Notes: generated by a model not told the origin, from the sequence alone. A stretch of 64,000 bases of DNA from Bacteriovorax sp. (GCA_014377485.1 JACMPM010000132.1:62001-126000); one strand, 5' to 3'; positions 24,985 to 35,698 are shown, numbered from the stretch's first letter. Numbers and translations are program-made.

Positions 24985-27900
24985 TTACTTACAGTAGTAG
25001 TGGTGATTCCATTTAAATCCGCTGTCAAAAGGTACTTTTCCGACATTTGGATCGGAAGTTTGGAAGTCGAGGACCGAATCAACGATGCTCATTGGGAAAG
25101 AATCCTCTAAATTTCCAGATGCACCAGAAACGACCGCATAAGATCCCGAAAAAGGCTCTGGAGGGAAAGCTCCAAAAGCTCCACCAGTGGCCACTTTCCC
25201 ACCGTCGCAATAGCTAGCACCAAGGGCAACTAATTTATCGTATGTTCCGCCGCGATATTTTGGTTCACCAGTGTAGGCATTAAAGTCTAATTCTGTATCT
25301 GTTCCTTTAATTGTTAATCCACCACCTGGTTGATCGTCTCCAACGCCTTCGCTAGAGACAAATTTATTAAAATAAACATTCAGGTCTGTGCCTCTTGGCA
25401 TTTTACAGATAGACGATTTTCCATCTGCTGAAGCTACAGCATATCCTGAACAACATTTTGTTCCAGCGGTAGTATTTTTTCCAAGAGGAGTGCAACAAGT
25501 AAAATCTTTGGCAGAAAATACTGCTGAGTGATCTAGCTTGTCTTGGTAAGTAAATTTTTTCTCAAAATTTCCATAACCATTCGATGATGATTCTGTGCTA
25601 TTTTCATCATATCGCTCCACCGGATCGACCAGACCAGAATATGTTACAGAGGCAGCTGTGAATTGCGCTCTTGTTTTAATATTAGATTTAAAAAGTCCAG
25701 GAACTAATTTATCTTGGTTATTATTACAATAAAGAGGTTCATAAGTTATTTGTGGAATACCTATTAATTCCATGCGGGCAAGTTTACTTAAATAATAAAG
25801 AGCATTACCCGGTTCAGCGACTTTAAGTCCTTTGCCAATCTCAATTGGTTTGAAGTCGATAATTATTCCGGCATATTTCCATTTATTTTCTCCCGGACCT
25901 GGTAATGAAGTATCTGCCTTTACATTAATGACTGGACGATTTTGAGTTTTGACATTGTTAACAATACACCATGTATTATCAGTAGTGATTCCCTTGATTG
26001 GAGCTGCCGGAGTTGCTGCTCCTGACCCGTTTATTACGTCGGCGCATTCAGCGGCCGGTGCAATATTTGCTGTAATATCGAAAACTTGAGGCGTAAGCGG
26101 AGCATCGTAAAAATATTTTATATAAACATTTCTGATAAAAGTTGTATTGCCTGAGGTCGATCCAGCTTGTGCAGGAAATCCTGCCGGATATCCATCCCAT
26201 CCAACATAAGCTGGAAGATACATCTCAACTCCGAAGTCTACCGCTTTATTAGTAAAAAAGTTATACGCTTTTCCCGTTTTAAAATCTGTATCAAAAGGAA
26301 TAGGAGAAAAATAATATGGCAATGGTGTGTAGGGTACATCACTATTCATTTCCTGAGTCCAAGGAGTTGTTCCATCAATAGGATCAACAGTAGGAGAAGT
26401 GTTAATTCGAGAGAAACCAACAGGAGGCTGACGTGAATAAGCTCCAGAAGGACCACCTAGCCAATTATCATCTGCTGAAACTTTAAATTTTGGCTCATAA
26501 GGAAGAGGAGAAAGAATGTTGAAGCCGGAAGAAGCTTGAAATGGTATTTGGAGACAACCGGCACCGCTTGGTGATTTACAAAAGTATTCGAACTCTCTTT
26601 GATAGCTAGCAGGGACTACTTTATCCGGTGTAAAATTAGTATAACTAGAATCAGCTAACGGAGATCGGAAGTTAAGACATGTAAAATTATTTGAATCAAG
26701 ACTCAATCTATTTTTTACTTTCCAGTCGTGAGTACCATCAGCAAATTTTCTTATCCAACCACCGCCACAACATGTGAGGGAGCCTGTTTCATGCACAACT
26801 TGCCACTGATTTGTAGTAGGCTCTGCTATGGCCGTTACTGCAGGAATTTTGGTAATATCATTTTTACCATTATTAGAAATTGTGTAACGAGAGTATCTGA
26901 ACTGAGCAGCAGGACCTTTTACGTCATTGGCTTGGCTATTATTAAGTGGGTCGTAAAAAGGAAATTTTGCAGTTTTTAAATTTTCATTTGTCCCCGTATT
27001 CTCTGGAACAATAGCTTTTGGTCCTTGTGTGTACATCGTAAAATCTTTTCCAATTTCACGACAACATCGATTATCACTTAATTTATAATCTAAATAACCT
27101 TTTACTCCGATTGCAGGAACTGGAGTTCCTTGGCCGCAGATAAGCGATTCTCGCCAGTAACTTTGCTCAGCATCTGTTTCACCAAAAAATTTAATATCAA
27201 TCGATCCAACAGTATCTTCATGCATTTTATTAGGACCACAATCTAAATCAGTATGGCAAACTGATCCTGCTCTTCGAAAACAAGCATCTTGGGCTAAAAT
27301 AGGTTGAGTAATATTCTGTAAATTAAGGAGCGAAAGACCTTCAATATTTTTGAAAGCAGAAACTAGAGTTGTAGTGTGTTTTGATTCTCCACCACAAGAA
27401 TTTTGAGTTTGCTGGCGAAAAACGGTATTGATATCTGTTGGATCAACATAATTAAGATCATCACCAAAGGCCGGGCAGGTAACAAAACGATTTGCATTTG
27501 TGGCAGTTGAATTACACGATCCAATCTGAGAAATATAATCAGTTCTTTTACTTGCGTCAGGATTCATATGAGCAACTAAATCATTGCTTGATAGATTTTT
27601 ACCCGGACGGCAGATCCCCATATCATCACTATCACTCACACTAAGCCCAATTGCGTTGGATGCATTGTACTTAATATTGCTGATAATTTCATTGGTCAGA
27701 GTTTTTCCGGCCGTAACATAATTAAGCGGACGACCTAAAATATTAGTATCCATTCCAAAAAGAATGTCATCAAGCTCATTTGGAGAACGGACTAGTTCAT
27801 CGTTAAATTTATTAGTCGATACAGAAGCACAATAAAAATTTGGTGCACAAGTTAAAGATTTTTTAGTAAATTCAGTTAAAGAAGAGTAGTCACGTTTACA

Positions 27901-30246
27901 TGGAGCACCTGCTCCTCTGTATACACAACGTTTACCGTTTGTTGTACTGATAGTCGTTTGTAAAATTTCAAAAAGAGAGCCTGTTTTTTCTTGATTGGCG
28001 ATTTCAGCTCCATCGCTGTCATAGAGAGGCCATTTAGTTTTAAATTGTGAAACATCGGCACATGTATATTCCCAACCCAGTTGTGAAACGCAATCTGCAT
28101 CAACAGTACATTGGTGAAATTTCTGGCAGGTCGCCGCAGTGTTTTGTCTAGGATCAGTAAGAGCAATATCTGGATCGTAATCGTAATCAGCAGCAGTGTT
28201 AGCAGAAAAATCGGGAATGATATTGACGATGGTATCAGTTTTATCGGCTAAATCTAAAAATGAAGCATTCAATGCTAAAAATAATTTTGTACTGGTGGCC
28301 GTTGCTCTTCGCCCAGTTCCTACTGCAAACCAAGTGACTCCATCAAATGATCCAATCAGGGCACCTTTATTAAATCCATACCAATCACGTTGGTAGCCGT
28401 TGACATAAAAAGCTGCCTGAGTTTTTAAACGATTCTGTCTTTGAGTTTGAAGACTTGAATTTCTTTGGTGTGACAGTGGAAGCATTGTTACTGGAACATA
28501 ACAAGCGCGACCAAAATTTGTATCTTCATAGTTACCAAAAGTTGTATTGGCCGAATAAGTATCGCGAGATGTGGTGTATCCAGAAGCTTGAAGACCAGTT
28601 CCGCGCTGAGAAGTTGGATAGGCAGTAAAAGTCTGAAACCAACTGTCTTTCACACATTGAGTGCAAGGAGTGAAATATCCGCTCGTGGCAGAGAGAATAT
28701 AAGTTTTTCCTAGTTCGACTGTTACTTCTTTAGCCGGCAATGCATGACTTAAATCAATGGTCATTTTTCCGATAACAGAGTTGATATTGAATGATCCATT
28801 AACCGGACCAACTTTATTGTATTCATCTAAATAATAAAAATCATCTCCCTCTTGAGTTGTAATTGGAGTTTTTGTTTGAAGACCCGCAATGTCGTCAAAG
28901 TTTACACCAGTACTTGAATAAAAGCGGTGAGGAGCACTTCTATTTGGAACACTTAAATTAAGATTGGTTATCGGTCCGATTGGATTGGGAGGGATAGGTG
29001 TATAGCAAGTGAAGTCAGTAATATTAGCATTAGTTTTCAAGGCACCTGATGGATAAACTGGAAGAATTCCCCAGTCAGGACATTTGATCGCCATTTGATT
29101 ATCAGCAGCGCTACATCCACAAGCGATGGCCAATTTTTTCTTTATAGCAGTATAGGCGGCTTCCGTTTTGTCGATTGCCGTTGCCACATTGCTTGCATTT
29201 AAATTTCTACAATTATTGTATCCAATTCCAGCTGCTATATCAGTTATACAAGTATAGTCTTTTAAGTATTTTGCCACTCGAGACTGTGCATCACTCACCG
29301 GAGTTGTAGTCGTCGGAGTAGTTGTAACAGGGGTGTGAGAAATATTAGAACAGATATAAAAAATATTAGGATAATTAATAAAGCTTAATGGATTGACTGC
29401 AAAATCATTTTTTGCCTGAGAATATTGTGCATCGGTAGAAGCATTAGTTTTTTCACTACCGTCTTTTATACACTGACCGGAAATACAACAATCAAAACCT
29501 TTGGCAGAACAAGAACTATTGGTACAACTGCTACTTGAATCTGTTGAATTGGAAGTTAGGTCAACTCTCATTTGTGTATTAGCTAAATTAAGAGAAGTTG
29601 AAATTATCTTTATAAGAAAAGGCGATCCAAATTGCACGGTATCATAAGCAAATAATGATAAAGACGAAGAAGTTACTGCTCCAATACAATTATTTCCAGG
29701 ACTCACAACACAGAGAGTTGGAAGAGAGTAAGCTAATGTTCCAACACCAGGATTGGTAATTAGTTGCGATATCGGATCATAAAATGAAAATGGACAGAGA
29801 GAAGCACTGTCGCTTTGTGAAGGAATATCAACTCTCAAAAGTCTCTCAGTTGCCCTGGTTGAAGTCGTTACATAAATTGGAACGGCCCTAACTCTGAAGA
29901 GTTTGTATGGAGCTCCAAAGGTTCCTTCCATACAATATTGTTTACGATAATATTCAACTCCATTTGCGTCTTTGGCACTTAAAAAATCGTGAACATTTTT
30001 TCCGCGAAGATAAATAATATCCTGAGAATTCTTGTTAATAGTTACAGTTCCAGTAATTTTGCTTGTATTAAACCAATACACACTTTCATCTGCAGCAAAC
30101 GTAGGATAATTTGCTGAGCCTGTAGTCGTTGTTCCACCGGTGGCCGCGGAAGACACAGTTGTCTTACGCGTATTGCTTGGGGCCTGGATACAGCCTTGAA
30201 GCAGTAGAATGGTGAATAGAAATAGTGATAAGAGAGTTTTCATCAA
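24985..30246 (-). CDS. Giant Cys-rich secreted lipoprotein (1753 aa)
   Basis: Lipoprotein signal with lipobox LQGC, then a Thr/Ser/Gly-rich linker (SSAATGGTTTTGSANY). The remaining 1700 residues are rich in Asn, Thr, Tyr and Cys, with many short Cys clusters (CTNSSCSAKGFDCC, CCGGGW, CCTPLG) and no repeats or domain I can name. It looks like a large disulfide-stabilised surface or periplasmic protein. Such proteins are common in predatory Bdellovibrionota but their function is unknown. It has its own leader with a hairpin. No homology claim is made. Confidence 0.75.
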   Translation of the reverse strand: MMKTLLSLFLFTILLLQGCIQAPSNTRKTTVSSAATGGTTTTGSANYPTFAADESVYWFNTSKITGTVTINKNSQDIIYLRGKNVHDFLSAKDANGVEYYRKQYCMEGTFGAPYKLFRVRAVPIYVTTSTRATERLLRVDIPSQSDSASLCPFSFYDPISQLITNPGVGTLAYSLPTLCVVSPGNNCIGAVTSSSLSLFAYDTVQFGSPFLIKIISTSLNLANTQMRVDLTSNSTDSSSSCTNSSCSAKGFDCCISGQCIKDGSEKTNASTDAQYSQAKNDFAVNPLSFINYPNIFYICSNISHTPVTTTPTTTTPVSDAQSRVAKYLKDYTCITDIAAGIGYNNCRNLNASNVATAIDKTEAAYTAIKKKLAIACGCSAADNQMAIKCPDWGILPVYPSGALKTNANITDFTCYTPIPPNPIGPITNLNLSVPNRSAPHRFYSSTGVNFDDIAGLQTKTPITTQEGDDFYYLDEYNKVGPVNGSFNINSVIGKMTIDLSHALPAKEVTVELGKTYILSATSGYFTPCTQCVKDSWFQTFTAYPTSQRGTGLQASGYTTSRDTYSANTTFGNYEDTNFGRACYVPVTMLPLSHQRNSSLQTQRQNRLKTQAAFYVNGYQRDWYGFNKGALIGSFDGVTWFAVGTGRRATATSTKLFLALNASFLDLADKTDTIVNIIPDFSANTAADYDYDPDIALTDPRQNTAATCQKFHQCTVDADCVSQLGWEYTCADVSQFKTKWPLYDSDGAEIANQEKTGSLFEILQTTISTTNGKRCVYRGAGAPCKRDYSSLTEFTKKSLTCAPNFYCASVSTNKFNDELVRSPNELDDILFGMDTNILGRPLNYVTAGKTLTNEIISNIKYNASNAIGLSVSDSDDMGICRPGKNLSSNDLVAHMNPDASKRTDYISQIGSCNSTATNANRFVTCPAFGDDLNYVDPTDINTVFRQQTQNSCGGESKHTTTLVSAFKNIEGLSLLNLQNITQPILAQDACFRRAGSVCHTDLDCGPNKMHEDTVGSIDIKFFGETDAEQSYWRESLICGQGTPVPAIGVKGYLDYKLSDNRCCREIGKDFTMYTQGPKAIVPENTGTNENLKTAKFPFYDPLNNSQANDVKGPAAQFRYSRYTISNNGKNDITKIPAVTAIAEPTTNQWQVVHETGSLTCCGGGWIRKFADGTHDWKVKNRLSLDSNNFTCLNFRSPLADSSYTNFTPDKVVPASYQREFEYFCKSPSGAGCLQIPFQASSGFNILSPLPYEPKFKVSADDNWLGGPSGAYSRQPPVGFSRINTSPTVDPIDGTTPWTQEMNSDVPYTPLPYYFSPIPFDTDFKTGKAYNFFTNKAVDFGVEMYLPAYVGWDGYPAGFPAQAGSTSGNTTFIRNVYIKYFYDAPLTPQVFDITANIAPAAECADVINGSGAATPAAPIKGITTDNTWCIVNNVKTQNRPVINVKADTSLPGPGENKWKYAGIIIDFKPIEIGKGLKVAEPGNALYYLSKLARMELIGIPQITYEPLYCNNNQDKLVPGLFKSNIKTRAQFTAASVTYSGLVDPVERYDENSTESSSNGYGNFEKKFTYQDKLDHSAVFSAKDFTCCTPLGKNTTAGTKCCSGYAVASADGKSSICKMPRGTDLNVYFNKFVSSEGVGDDQPGGGLTIKGTDTELDFNAYTGEPKYRGGTYDKLVALGASYCDGGKVATGGAFGAFPPEPFSGSYAVVSGASGNLEDSFPMSIVDSVLDFQTSDPNVGKVPFDSGFKWNHHYYCK

Positions 30247-30288
30247 TTTACTTATCGCCTACGTTTTAAGACTACTGAAAAGAGATTG

Positions 30289-30307
30289 CCTATTGGGAGC
30301 CAATAGG
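30289..30307 (-). other. Perfect hairpin in the leader of the giant lipoprotein gene
   Basis: CCTATTGG-GAG-CCAATAGG, 8-bp stem and 3-base loop, 43 bases upstream of the ATG. GGCGATAAG (a sigma-28-like -10 core) lies between it and the gene, so this may be an operator rather than an RNA structure. Confidence 0.4.
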
Positions 30308-30413
30308 AATATTTTACCGTTTAAACATTGATAAATTATGGCTAATTCTTAAGAACTTGAGTCGTGAAGTAATGTATGAGAATCATTAGTGGACTGGAAA
30401 CTTAGGAGATAAA

Positions 30414-30454
30414 CCTTTATTTTGTGAAAATTTCTGTTCGCCACAAAATAAAGG
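30414..30454 (-). terminator. AT-rich terminator-like hairpin after the 674-aa gene
   Basis: CCTTTATTTTGTG and CACAAAATAAAGG pair perfectly over 13 bp with a 15-base loop, 9 bases after the stop codon. The following T-run is short (TTTATC). Confidence 0.55.
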
Positions 30455-30462
30455 CATCCGAA

Positions 30463-32487
30463 TTATTTTGAAAAGTTAAATCCATTTGTCGTAGGCATTG
30501 TTGTTGCTCCAAAACCAGTGAAAGCTCCAGCTGTTCCGAAATAGTTTCCTTGGAAGTAAGGATTATTAAGCATCCACGGGGAGGTCGGATTATTCATGTA
30601 GTTCATCTGCTTCATGTATAGGGCCTGATTAGTCATTGAATCAATCTGACTATTAAGTTGAAAGTTTCCAAACCAAATAGGATAAATTTTATTAATACTT
30701 TGACTTAATCCTTCTCCGAAAATTCGAGCATTACTTTTCTTTTCGTAAACGTCATATCCAACTTTATTAGTTTTACTGTTTTCAACCCAGTATTTTTGAT
30801 TAAATTCATCCCAGTCTTTTGTATCTCTTAGCCCTGAGAGTCTGTCGTGTTCAACTCTAATATCTTTACAAGTCTCAATGATAGTAGCATCCGGGTTGTT
30901 GTCTCTACAATAATCGTTATAAATAGCCATTTCGGGTTTTGAAAAAGCACCATTATCACCCTTTGTTTTAGTAATATTATTTCCGACCTGAATTCTTCCT
31001 AAAATTTTGGCAAATGAATTGCTTAAATCTTGCATATTTCCAATATCTAAACGGCCTTTATCGGCGTTATCACATTTAATGGTTAAAACGTTTGAGGTTA
31101 ATAAAGCAATGTCAGATTCACGAGCCTGGGGGCAGTCGCGCAAATATCTTTGAGCAATATATTGTTTTAATTTTTCAATTTTTTCTAATTTGGGATTGTT
31201 ATTTAAAAGCTGATTTAGTTTTGCTTTAAGTTTGTCGGTTTGTTCTGAAATTTTATTTTTTTCGTATTCAAGCTTTGCAACCAGAGTTTCGACGTGAGAC
31301 TTACAGGCCAATATAGCAGATTTTAGCTCCTTTCCTTTTAAAGCAGAATCGAGCAGGCATGTGCTTTTAAACTTATTGTATTCCTCATCACTAAAATTAA
31401 TAGCAGGAAAAGCATTTGGAGTAACGGATGCATCTGCATTCGGATGCTCTTTTTTAAAAAGATTTTCACTGTATGCTAAAACTTTATTCGTTTTATTATT
31501 TATAATAGTTCTATTGTTTTCTTCGTTTGCAGTTGCCGGATCGTCATAACTGCTAAGTATTTTTGCTAATTCTTCAGAATTTTTATTATTAATTTGGCCT
31601 TTCACTTGGGCATATTCTTTTGATATATTGCTTTGAAAAAGACTTCCTTCTTTTCCCAATATTGCGTTAAGATTTTCTCTATCAGCAGGATTTGAAATAA
31701 GATTTTCACAGCTGTTATTATTATTGTTTAAGCAATTAGACACATCGGTTTTAGATTTAGCGTTTAATACAAGTTCTGTAAGAGTTGGAGCTTTTACCGA
31801 CATTTCAAGAATAACTTGCGGATCAAGATTTTGTGGGATTGATTCATAAATCTTACCAATTTCCACACTCATGCTTTCATCTGCAGAAGCAAGTTTCATC
31901 GAAGTTGAAAAGTTTAGCAACGTTTTATCAATAGCATTAGTCTCTGTACTTCTACTCCAGGCAACAAACGGAAATAAGTTTTTTGGATTATATGTCTTAC
32001 AAAGAGCGAGCATTGAATTTGCCGAATTAGGAGCACAAAGCATTTCTAAAGGCGATATGATATTACTTTTTGAAAAGTTATTGTTTTTCACGAGAAGAGA
32101 GATGGCATTTAATGTCATTGCATTTCTCAATAAATTTTTAAATTTTGCTACACTTTCCATTTTAATATTTTTAGATACAGTATCTGAAGAAATTGATTCA
32201 ACTGTATTTAAGTAATCATTACGAATATTTTTTAGGTCTTCAATAATTTTTTTCTTGGCATCGAATTCTCTTATATTTTTTTTAAGTTCTTCAATTTCTG
32301 CTACATCACTTTTTGTTATTTCATTCAGATGTGAAAATCTCTCTTTTGCATCTTCAGCACAAAAATCTTTGCGACCAGAACTATAAGGCGTTTCTCCGGA
32401 CGAATAAGAGTGTGCGGTTTGCGCTCTTGCATAATTCATACTTAATGAACAAGCAGCAAGAAAGAAAACAAATTTTATGAATTTCAT
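30463..32487 (-). CDS. Large secreted helical protein of unknown function
   Basis: 674 aa. Signal peptide ending ARA-QT. The mature protein is mainly helical with coiled-coil segments (residues 50-80 and 395-440), ten or so Cys, and a C-terminal tail rich in Asn, Met, Phe, Gly and Tyr (YMKQMNYMNNPTSPW). No known domain. It precedes the giant lipoprotein gene on the same strand but a hairpin separates them. SD AAGGATAAG precedes the ATG. Confidence 0.7.
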   Translation of the reverse strand: MKFIKFVFFLAACSLSMNYARAQTAHSYSSGETPYSSGRKDFCAEDAKERFSHLNEITKSDVAEIEELKKNIREFDAKKKIIEDLKNIRNDYLNTVESISSDTVSKNIKMESVAKFKNLLRNAMTLNAISLLVKNNNFSKSNIISPLEMLCAPNSANSMLALCKTYNPKNLFPFVAWSRSTETNAIDKTLLNFSTSMKLASADESMSVEIGKIYESIPQNLDPQVILEMSVKAPTLTELVLNAKSKTDVSNCLNNNNNSCENLISNPADRENLNAILGKEGSLFQSNISKEYAQVKGQINNKNSEELAKILSSYDDPATANEENNRTIINNKTNKVLAYSENLFKKEHPNADASVTPNAFPAINFSDEEYNKFKSTCLLDSALKGKELKSAILACKSHVETLVAKLEYEKNKISEQTDKLKAKLNQLLNNNPKLEKIEKLKQYIAQRYLRDCPQARESDIALLTSNVLTIKCDNADKGRLDIGNMQDLSNSFAKILGRIQVGNNITKTKGDNGAFSKPEMAIYNDYCRDNNPDATIIETCKDIRVEHDRLSGLRDTKDWDEFNQKYWVENSKTNKVGYDVYEKKSNARIFGEGLSQSINKIYPIWFGNFQLNSQIDSMTNQALYMKQMNYMNNPTSPWMLNNPYFQGNYFGTAGAFTGFGATTMPTTNGFNFSK

Positions 32488-32632
32488 AAACTTATCCTTA
32501 ATAAAGATCTCACTAATCTTATCGGAATCCTGAGCGTTTTACTAAAGAAGGGATTTTTGGAAGGTCATAGGCTGTTCTATCGGTATCTTGTATTCTAATG
32601 AGTAAGTGAATGGTGCCTCATTTTTTGGGCAA

Positions 32633-33724
32633 TTACCCATGTCCCGAAGTCATGAACGATTCGTGATCTTGAAGACGTTTACGCTTGTCTTTCAAGGTTG
32701 TAAAAAATTCTTCAGAAATTTTCATGGTCTCTGAGAGATCAGGAGTTTTAAAAATGAGATCGCGGAAATAACTGACGTTATTATATCCAGCGGCCATCCA
32801 GATTATATGTTTGCGAATTGAAATTAAAAGCGTGTGATCGCTGTGAGCATAATTCCTGGAGTAATCTAATAATTTTTGAATCACTTCTAGATGATCTTCA
32901 GGTGTAAAAAATAATTCTTCGCCTTCTTTTAAAAACGGTTCTAAAAATATAAATGGATTGCGAAGGGGCCCACGTCCCAGCATTAAAGCAGAGCATTTAG
33001 TAGTATTCATTTTTTCACGAACAAAATTTACGGTGTGAAGATCACCATTTCCAATGATGTCGAGTGGAGCTTTTTCTCCTAAGTGTTCCAGTAATTCCCA
33101 GTTGGCAAGGCCAGTGTATTGCTGCGATCTAGTGCGTCCGTGAATGGCTACAAATTCCACACCTTCTTCGCGTGCAATATGAATGACTTCCATGGCGTTG
33201 ATTGAATCTTGATCCCAGCCAATTCTAATTTTTATAGTTAGTGGTACTTGAATAGATTTTTTAATAGTTTCAAAAAAATGACCCAGAGTTGATGTGTCTT
33301 TTAAAAGAGAAGATCCCGCTCCGGTCCCGACTACTTTTTTTACAGGACAACCCATATTGATATCTATAAATTTTGGACCAAATTCTTCTGCCACTTTAGC
33401 GGCCATCGCCATGGCCTCAGGATTCTCTCCAAAAAGTTGCAGCCCAATATTTTTTTCTCTGGGATCAACTTTTAACATATCAGTGGTTCGAATATTTTTA
33501 TAGTTAATGCCATGACAAGAGATAAGTTCACTGACTGTCCCACCTGCGCCTAGATCTTCCATTAAAAGCCGAAAGGGCGCCGTTCCAATGCTTGACATGG
33601 GAGCAAGTAGAAGTGGAGATTCGAAATGAATCGAGCCCAATTGCACGGGTTTTCTTCTAGCTTTCAAAGTATCAATTTTGCTTTGAAGTTCTACTGAGAA
33701 TGGGGCATTATGTTTTGTCGTCAT
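32633..33724 (-). CDS. dus: tRNA-dihydrouridine synthase (DusB-like)
   Basis: 363 aa from the Met at 33724 (MTTKHNAPF); the track start at 33799 would run into the divergent gene. TIM-barrel flavoprotein: the FMN region LLAPMSSIGTAPFR, the catalytic Cys in NMGCPVKKVVGTGAG, and AIHGRTRSQQYTG with phosphate-binding GNGDL. It reduces specific uridines in tRNA D-loops using NADPH and FMN. The neighbour is a divergent HAD phosphatase. Confidence 0.92.
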   Translation of the reverse strand: MTTKHNAPFSVELQSKIDTLKARRKPVQLGSIHFESPLLLAPMSSIGTAPFRLLMEDLGAGGTVSELISCHGINYKNIRTTDMLKVDPREKNIGLQLFGENPEAMAMAAKVAEEFGPKFIDINMGCPVKKVVGTGAGSSLLKDTSTLGHFFETIKKSIQVPLTIKIRIGWDQDSINAMEVIHIAREEGVEFVAIHGRTRSQQYTGLANWELLEHLGEKAPLDIIGNGDLHTVNFVREKMNTTKCSALMLGRGPLRNPFIFLEPFLKEGEELFFTPEDHLEVIQKLLDYSRNYAHSDHTLLISIRKHIIWMAAGYNNVSYFRDLIFKTPDLSETMKISEEFFTTLKDKRKRLQDHESFMTSGHG

Positions 33725-33774
33725 TATCGACTCTGTGTAGCAGATTCTCAAACTTTCAGTCAACGAGTGAATGC

Positions 33775-34257
33775 ATGAATCAAATAAAAATAAAACCATC
33801 AGGTCATATCATTTTCGATCACGATGGTACTTTGGTGAATACAGACATATCTCCATATACTTTGTTTGTTGGGATGCGGGAGCTTTTAATTGATTTAAAA
33901 GCTCATGACTTTGAACTATATATCTGGACGTCTAGACCTCGCAGATCCGTAATCGAAACAATAGGTAGATTAGATATTGCTCATTTTTTTACCGATATTT
34001 TTTGCTTCGACGATGGTTTGCCCAAGCCAAATCCAATGGGGTTACAAAAACTTACAGAAGGTATTGATAAAAAAGAAATCCTCCATATCGGGGATAGTTA
34101 TACTGATATTGATGGGGCCCAGGCTTATGGTATTGAAGTGGTCGCGGCTTGCTGGAATAGCCCAGATCAGGTAGATAAATATGAAGATATAGCTGATTAT
34201 ACCGCACTTGATTTGAATCAGTGTCGCGAGATCATAAAAGGAAAATTTTATGTTTGA
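33775..34257 (+). CDS. HAD-family phosphatase
   Basis: 160 aa from the ATG at 33775 (MNQIKIKPSG); the ORF-track start overlaps the divergent dus gene. HAD motifs: FDHDGTLV (nucleophile Asp and DxD), WTSR as motif II, a Lys in LPKPNP, and IGDSYTDIDGA as motif IV. The cap domain is minimal. It is likely a small-molecule phosphatase of phosphoglycolate-phosphatase type; the substrate is unknown. Its 3' end overlaps ffh by 8 bases, so the two are translationally coupled. Confidence 0.85.
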   Translation: MNQIKIKPSGHIIFDHDGTLVNTDISPYTLFVGMRELLIDLKAHDFELYIWTSRPRRSVIETIGRLDIAHFFTDIFCFDDGLPKPNPMGLQKLTEGIDKKEILHIGDSYTDIDGAQAYGIEVVAACWNSPDQVDKYEDIADYTALDLNQCREIIKGKFYV

Positions 34258-35698
34258 TACTCTTAGTGAAAAATTCTCGAATGCCTTTAAATATGTTCAA
34301 GGAAAATCAAAAATTTCTGAAGAAAATATTGAAGAAACTCTAAAAGAAGTTCGCACAGCTTTACTTGAAGCCGATGTAAATTTTAAAGTTGTTAAAGAAT
34401 TTATTGCCTCCGTCAAAGAAAAAGCGATCGGTGAAAAAGTCATCAAGGGAGTAAATCCCGGAGAGCAATTTGTTAAAATCATGCACGATGAGCTCGCCAA
34501 AATCATGGGAGACGCCAATGAAGAACTCAATCTCGACCGACCGGGGATTGTTCCTATTTTAATTGTCGGATTAAACGGACAAGGGAAAACTACATTCTCT
34601 GGTAAACTTGCTCTTCATTTAAAAAGTAAAAAGAAAAAAGATGTTCTTTTGGTTCCTGCCGATACATTTCGCCCGGCTGCCAAGGCTCAATTGGAAACAT
34701 TGGCAAAACAAATCGATGTTGAGTGTTATGATTCTGATTTAAATCTTCATCCAAAAGATATCGTTTTAAAGGCCATTGAATATGCTCAAAAACACCATAA
34801 AAATGTGGTGATCATCGATACTGCAGGACGCTTGCATGTTGACGAAGAGCTAATGGGACAACTTAAAGAAGTCAAAATTGCCCTCGATTCTTTTAAGCCA
34901 GAAGTTTTGATGGTGGCAGACGCAATGACTGGTCAAGAAGCCGTGAATGTTTCAAAAACTTTTCACGAAGCCATTGGTGTAACAGGAATTGTTCTTTCTA
35001 AAATGGACTCTGATGCTAAAGGTGGAGCAGCTCTTTCTATTCGCCATGTAACTGGAGTTCCAATCCGTTATGTTTCTATGGGGGAGAAGATGAAAGACTT
35101 AGAACTCTTTCATCCTGACCGTCTGGCCAAAAGAATTCTCGATATGGGGGATGTGCTCTCTTTAGTTGAAAAGGCTCAGGAAAATATAAATGAAGACGAT
35201 GCTGAATCGATGATGAAGAATTTCCAAAAAGGGAAATTCACGGTTGACGATTTTTTAAAGCAAATGGAAATGATGAGCTCAATGGGCTCTATGACTTCAA
35301 TCTTGAAGATGATTCCAGGAATGGGAGGCATGCTTCGCCAGCTTGGAGACTTAAGTCCAGCTGAAAATGAAATGAAAAAAATGAAAGTTATCATTTCATC
35401 AATGACCAAAGAAGAACGCCAAAATTATAAAGTGATTAAAGAGTCTCGCTTAAAACGTATTGCTCGCGGTTCAGGTAGCACTGAGCAGGCCGTAACTGAC
35501 TTTATAGGCAAGTTTAAGCAGATGGAGCAAATGATGGGCGGTCTCTCTTCTATGATGAAAGGTGGCGGCATGCCAAGCTTTCCAGGAATGGGTCCCCAAA
35601 AAGGATTTCGCCAAGAAGCTGGTGCGATGCCCCAAATGCCTGGTGACAAGCAAAAGAAAAAAGGAACAAAAGGTCCCTGGGGAAAAGGCTATTTTTAG
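34250..35698 (+). CDS. ffh: Signal recognition particle protein Ffh
   Basis: 482 aa. N domain, G domain (GLNGQGKTTFSGKLA; DTAGRLHVDEELM; SKMDSDAKGG) and a Met-rich M domain with SGSTEQAV in the RNA-binding helix-turn-helix and a tail rich in Met, Gly and Pro. It binds 4.5S RNA and hydrophobic signal sequences and hands nascent chains to FtsY. It overlaps the HAD gene by 8 bases. No ffs RNA is visible nearby. Confidence 0.97.
   Translation: MFDTLSEKFSNAFKYVQGKSKISEENIEETLKEVRTALLEADVNFKVVKEFIASVKEKAIGEKVIKGVNPGEQFVKIMHDELAKIMGDANEELNLDRPGIVPILIVGLNGQGKTTFSGKLALHLKSKKKKDVLLVPADTFRPAAKAQLETLAKQIDVECYDSDLNLHPKDIVLKAIEYAQKHHKNVVIIDTAGRLHVDEELMGQLKEVKIALDSFKPEVLMVADAMTGQEAVNVSKTFHEAIGVTGIVLSKMDSDAKGGAALSIRHVTGVPIRYVSMGEKMKDLELFHPDRLAKRILDMGDVLSLVEKAQENINEDDAESMMKNFQKGKFTVDDFLKQMEMMSSMGSMTSILKMIPGMGGMLRQLGDLSPAENEMKKMKVIISSMTKEERQNYKVIKESRLKRIARGSGSTEQAVTDFIGKFKQMEQMMGGLSSMMKGGGMPSFPGMGPQKGFRQEAGAMPQMPGDKQKKKGTKGPWGKGYF

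Noticed and set aside
26167-28396. Track ORFs on both strands within the giant lipoprotein gene
   Set aside because: Shadows of a 1753-codon frame; none has an SD or recognisable motif.
30247-32632. FliA-type promoters before the giant lipoprotein and 674-aa genes (GGCGATAA, TCCGATAA)
   Set aside because: The -10 cores are good but the expected -35 positions match only 3 and 2 of 8 bases.
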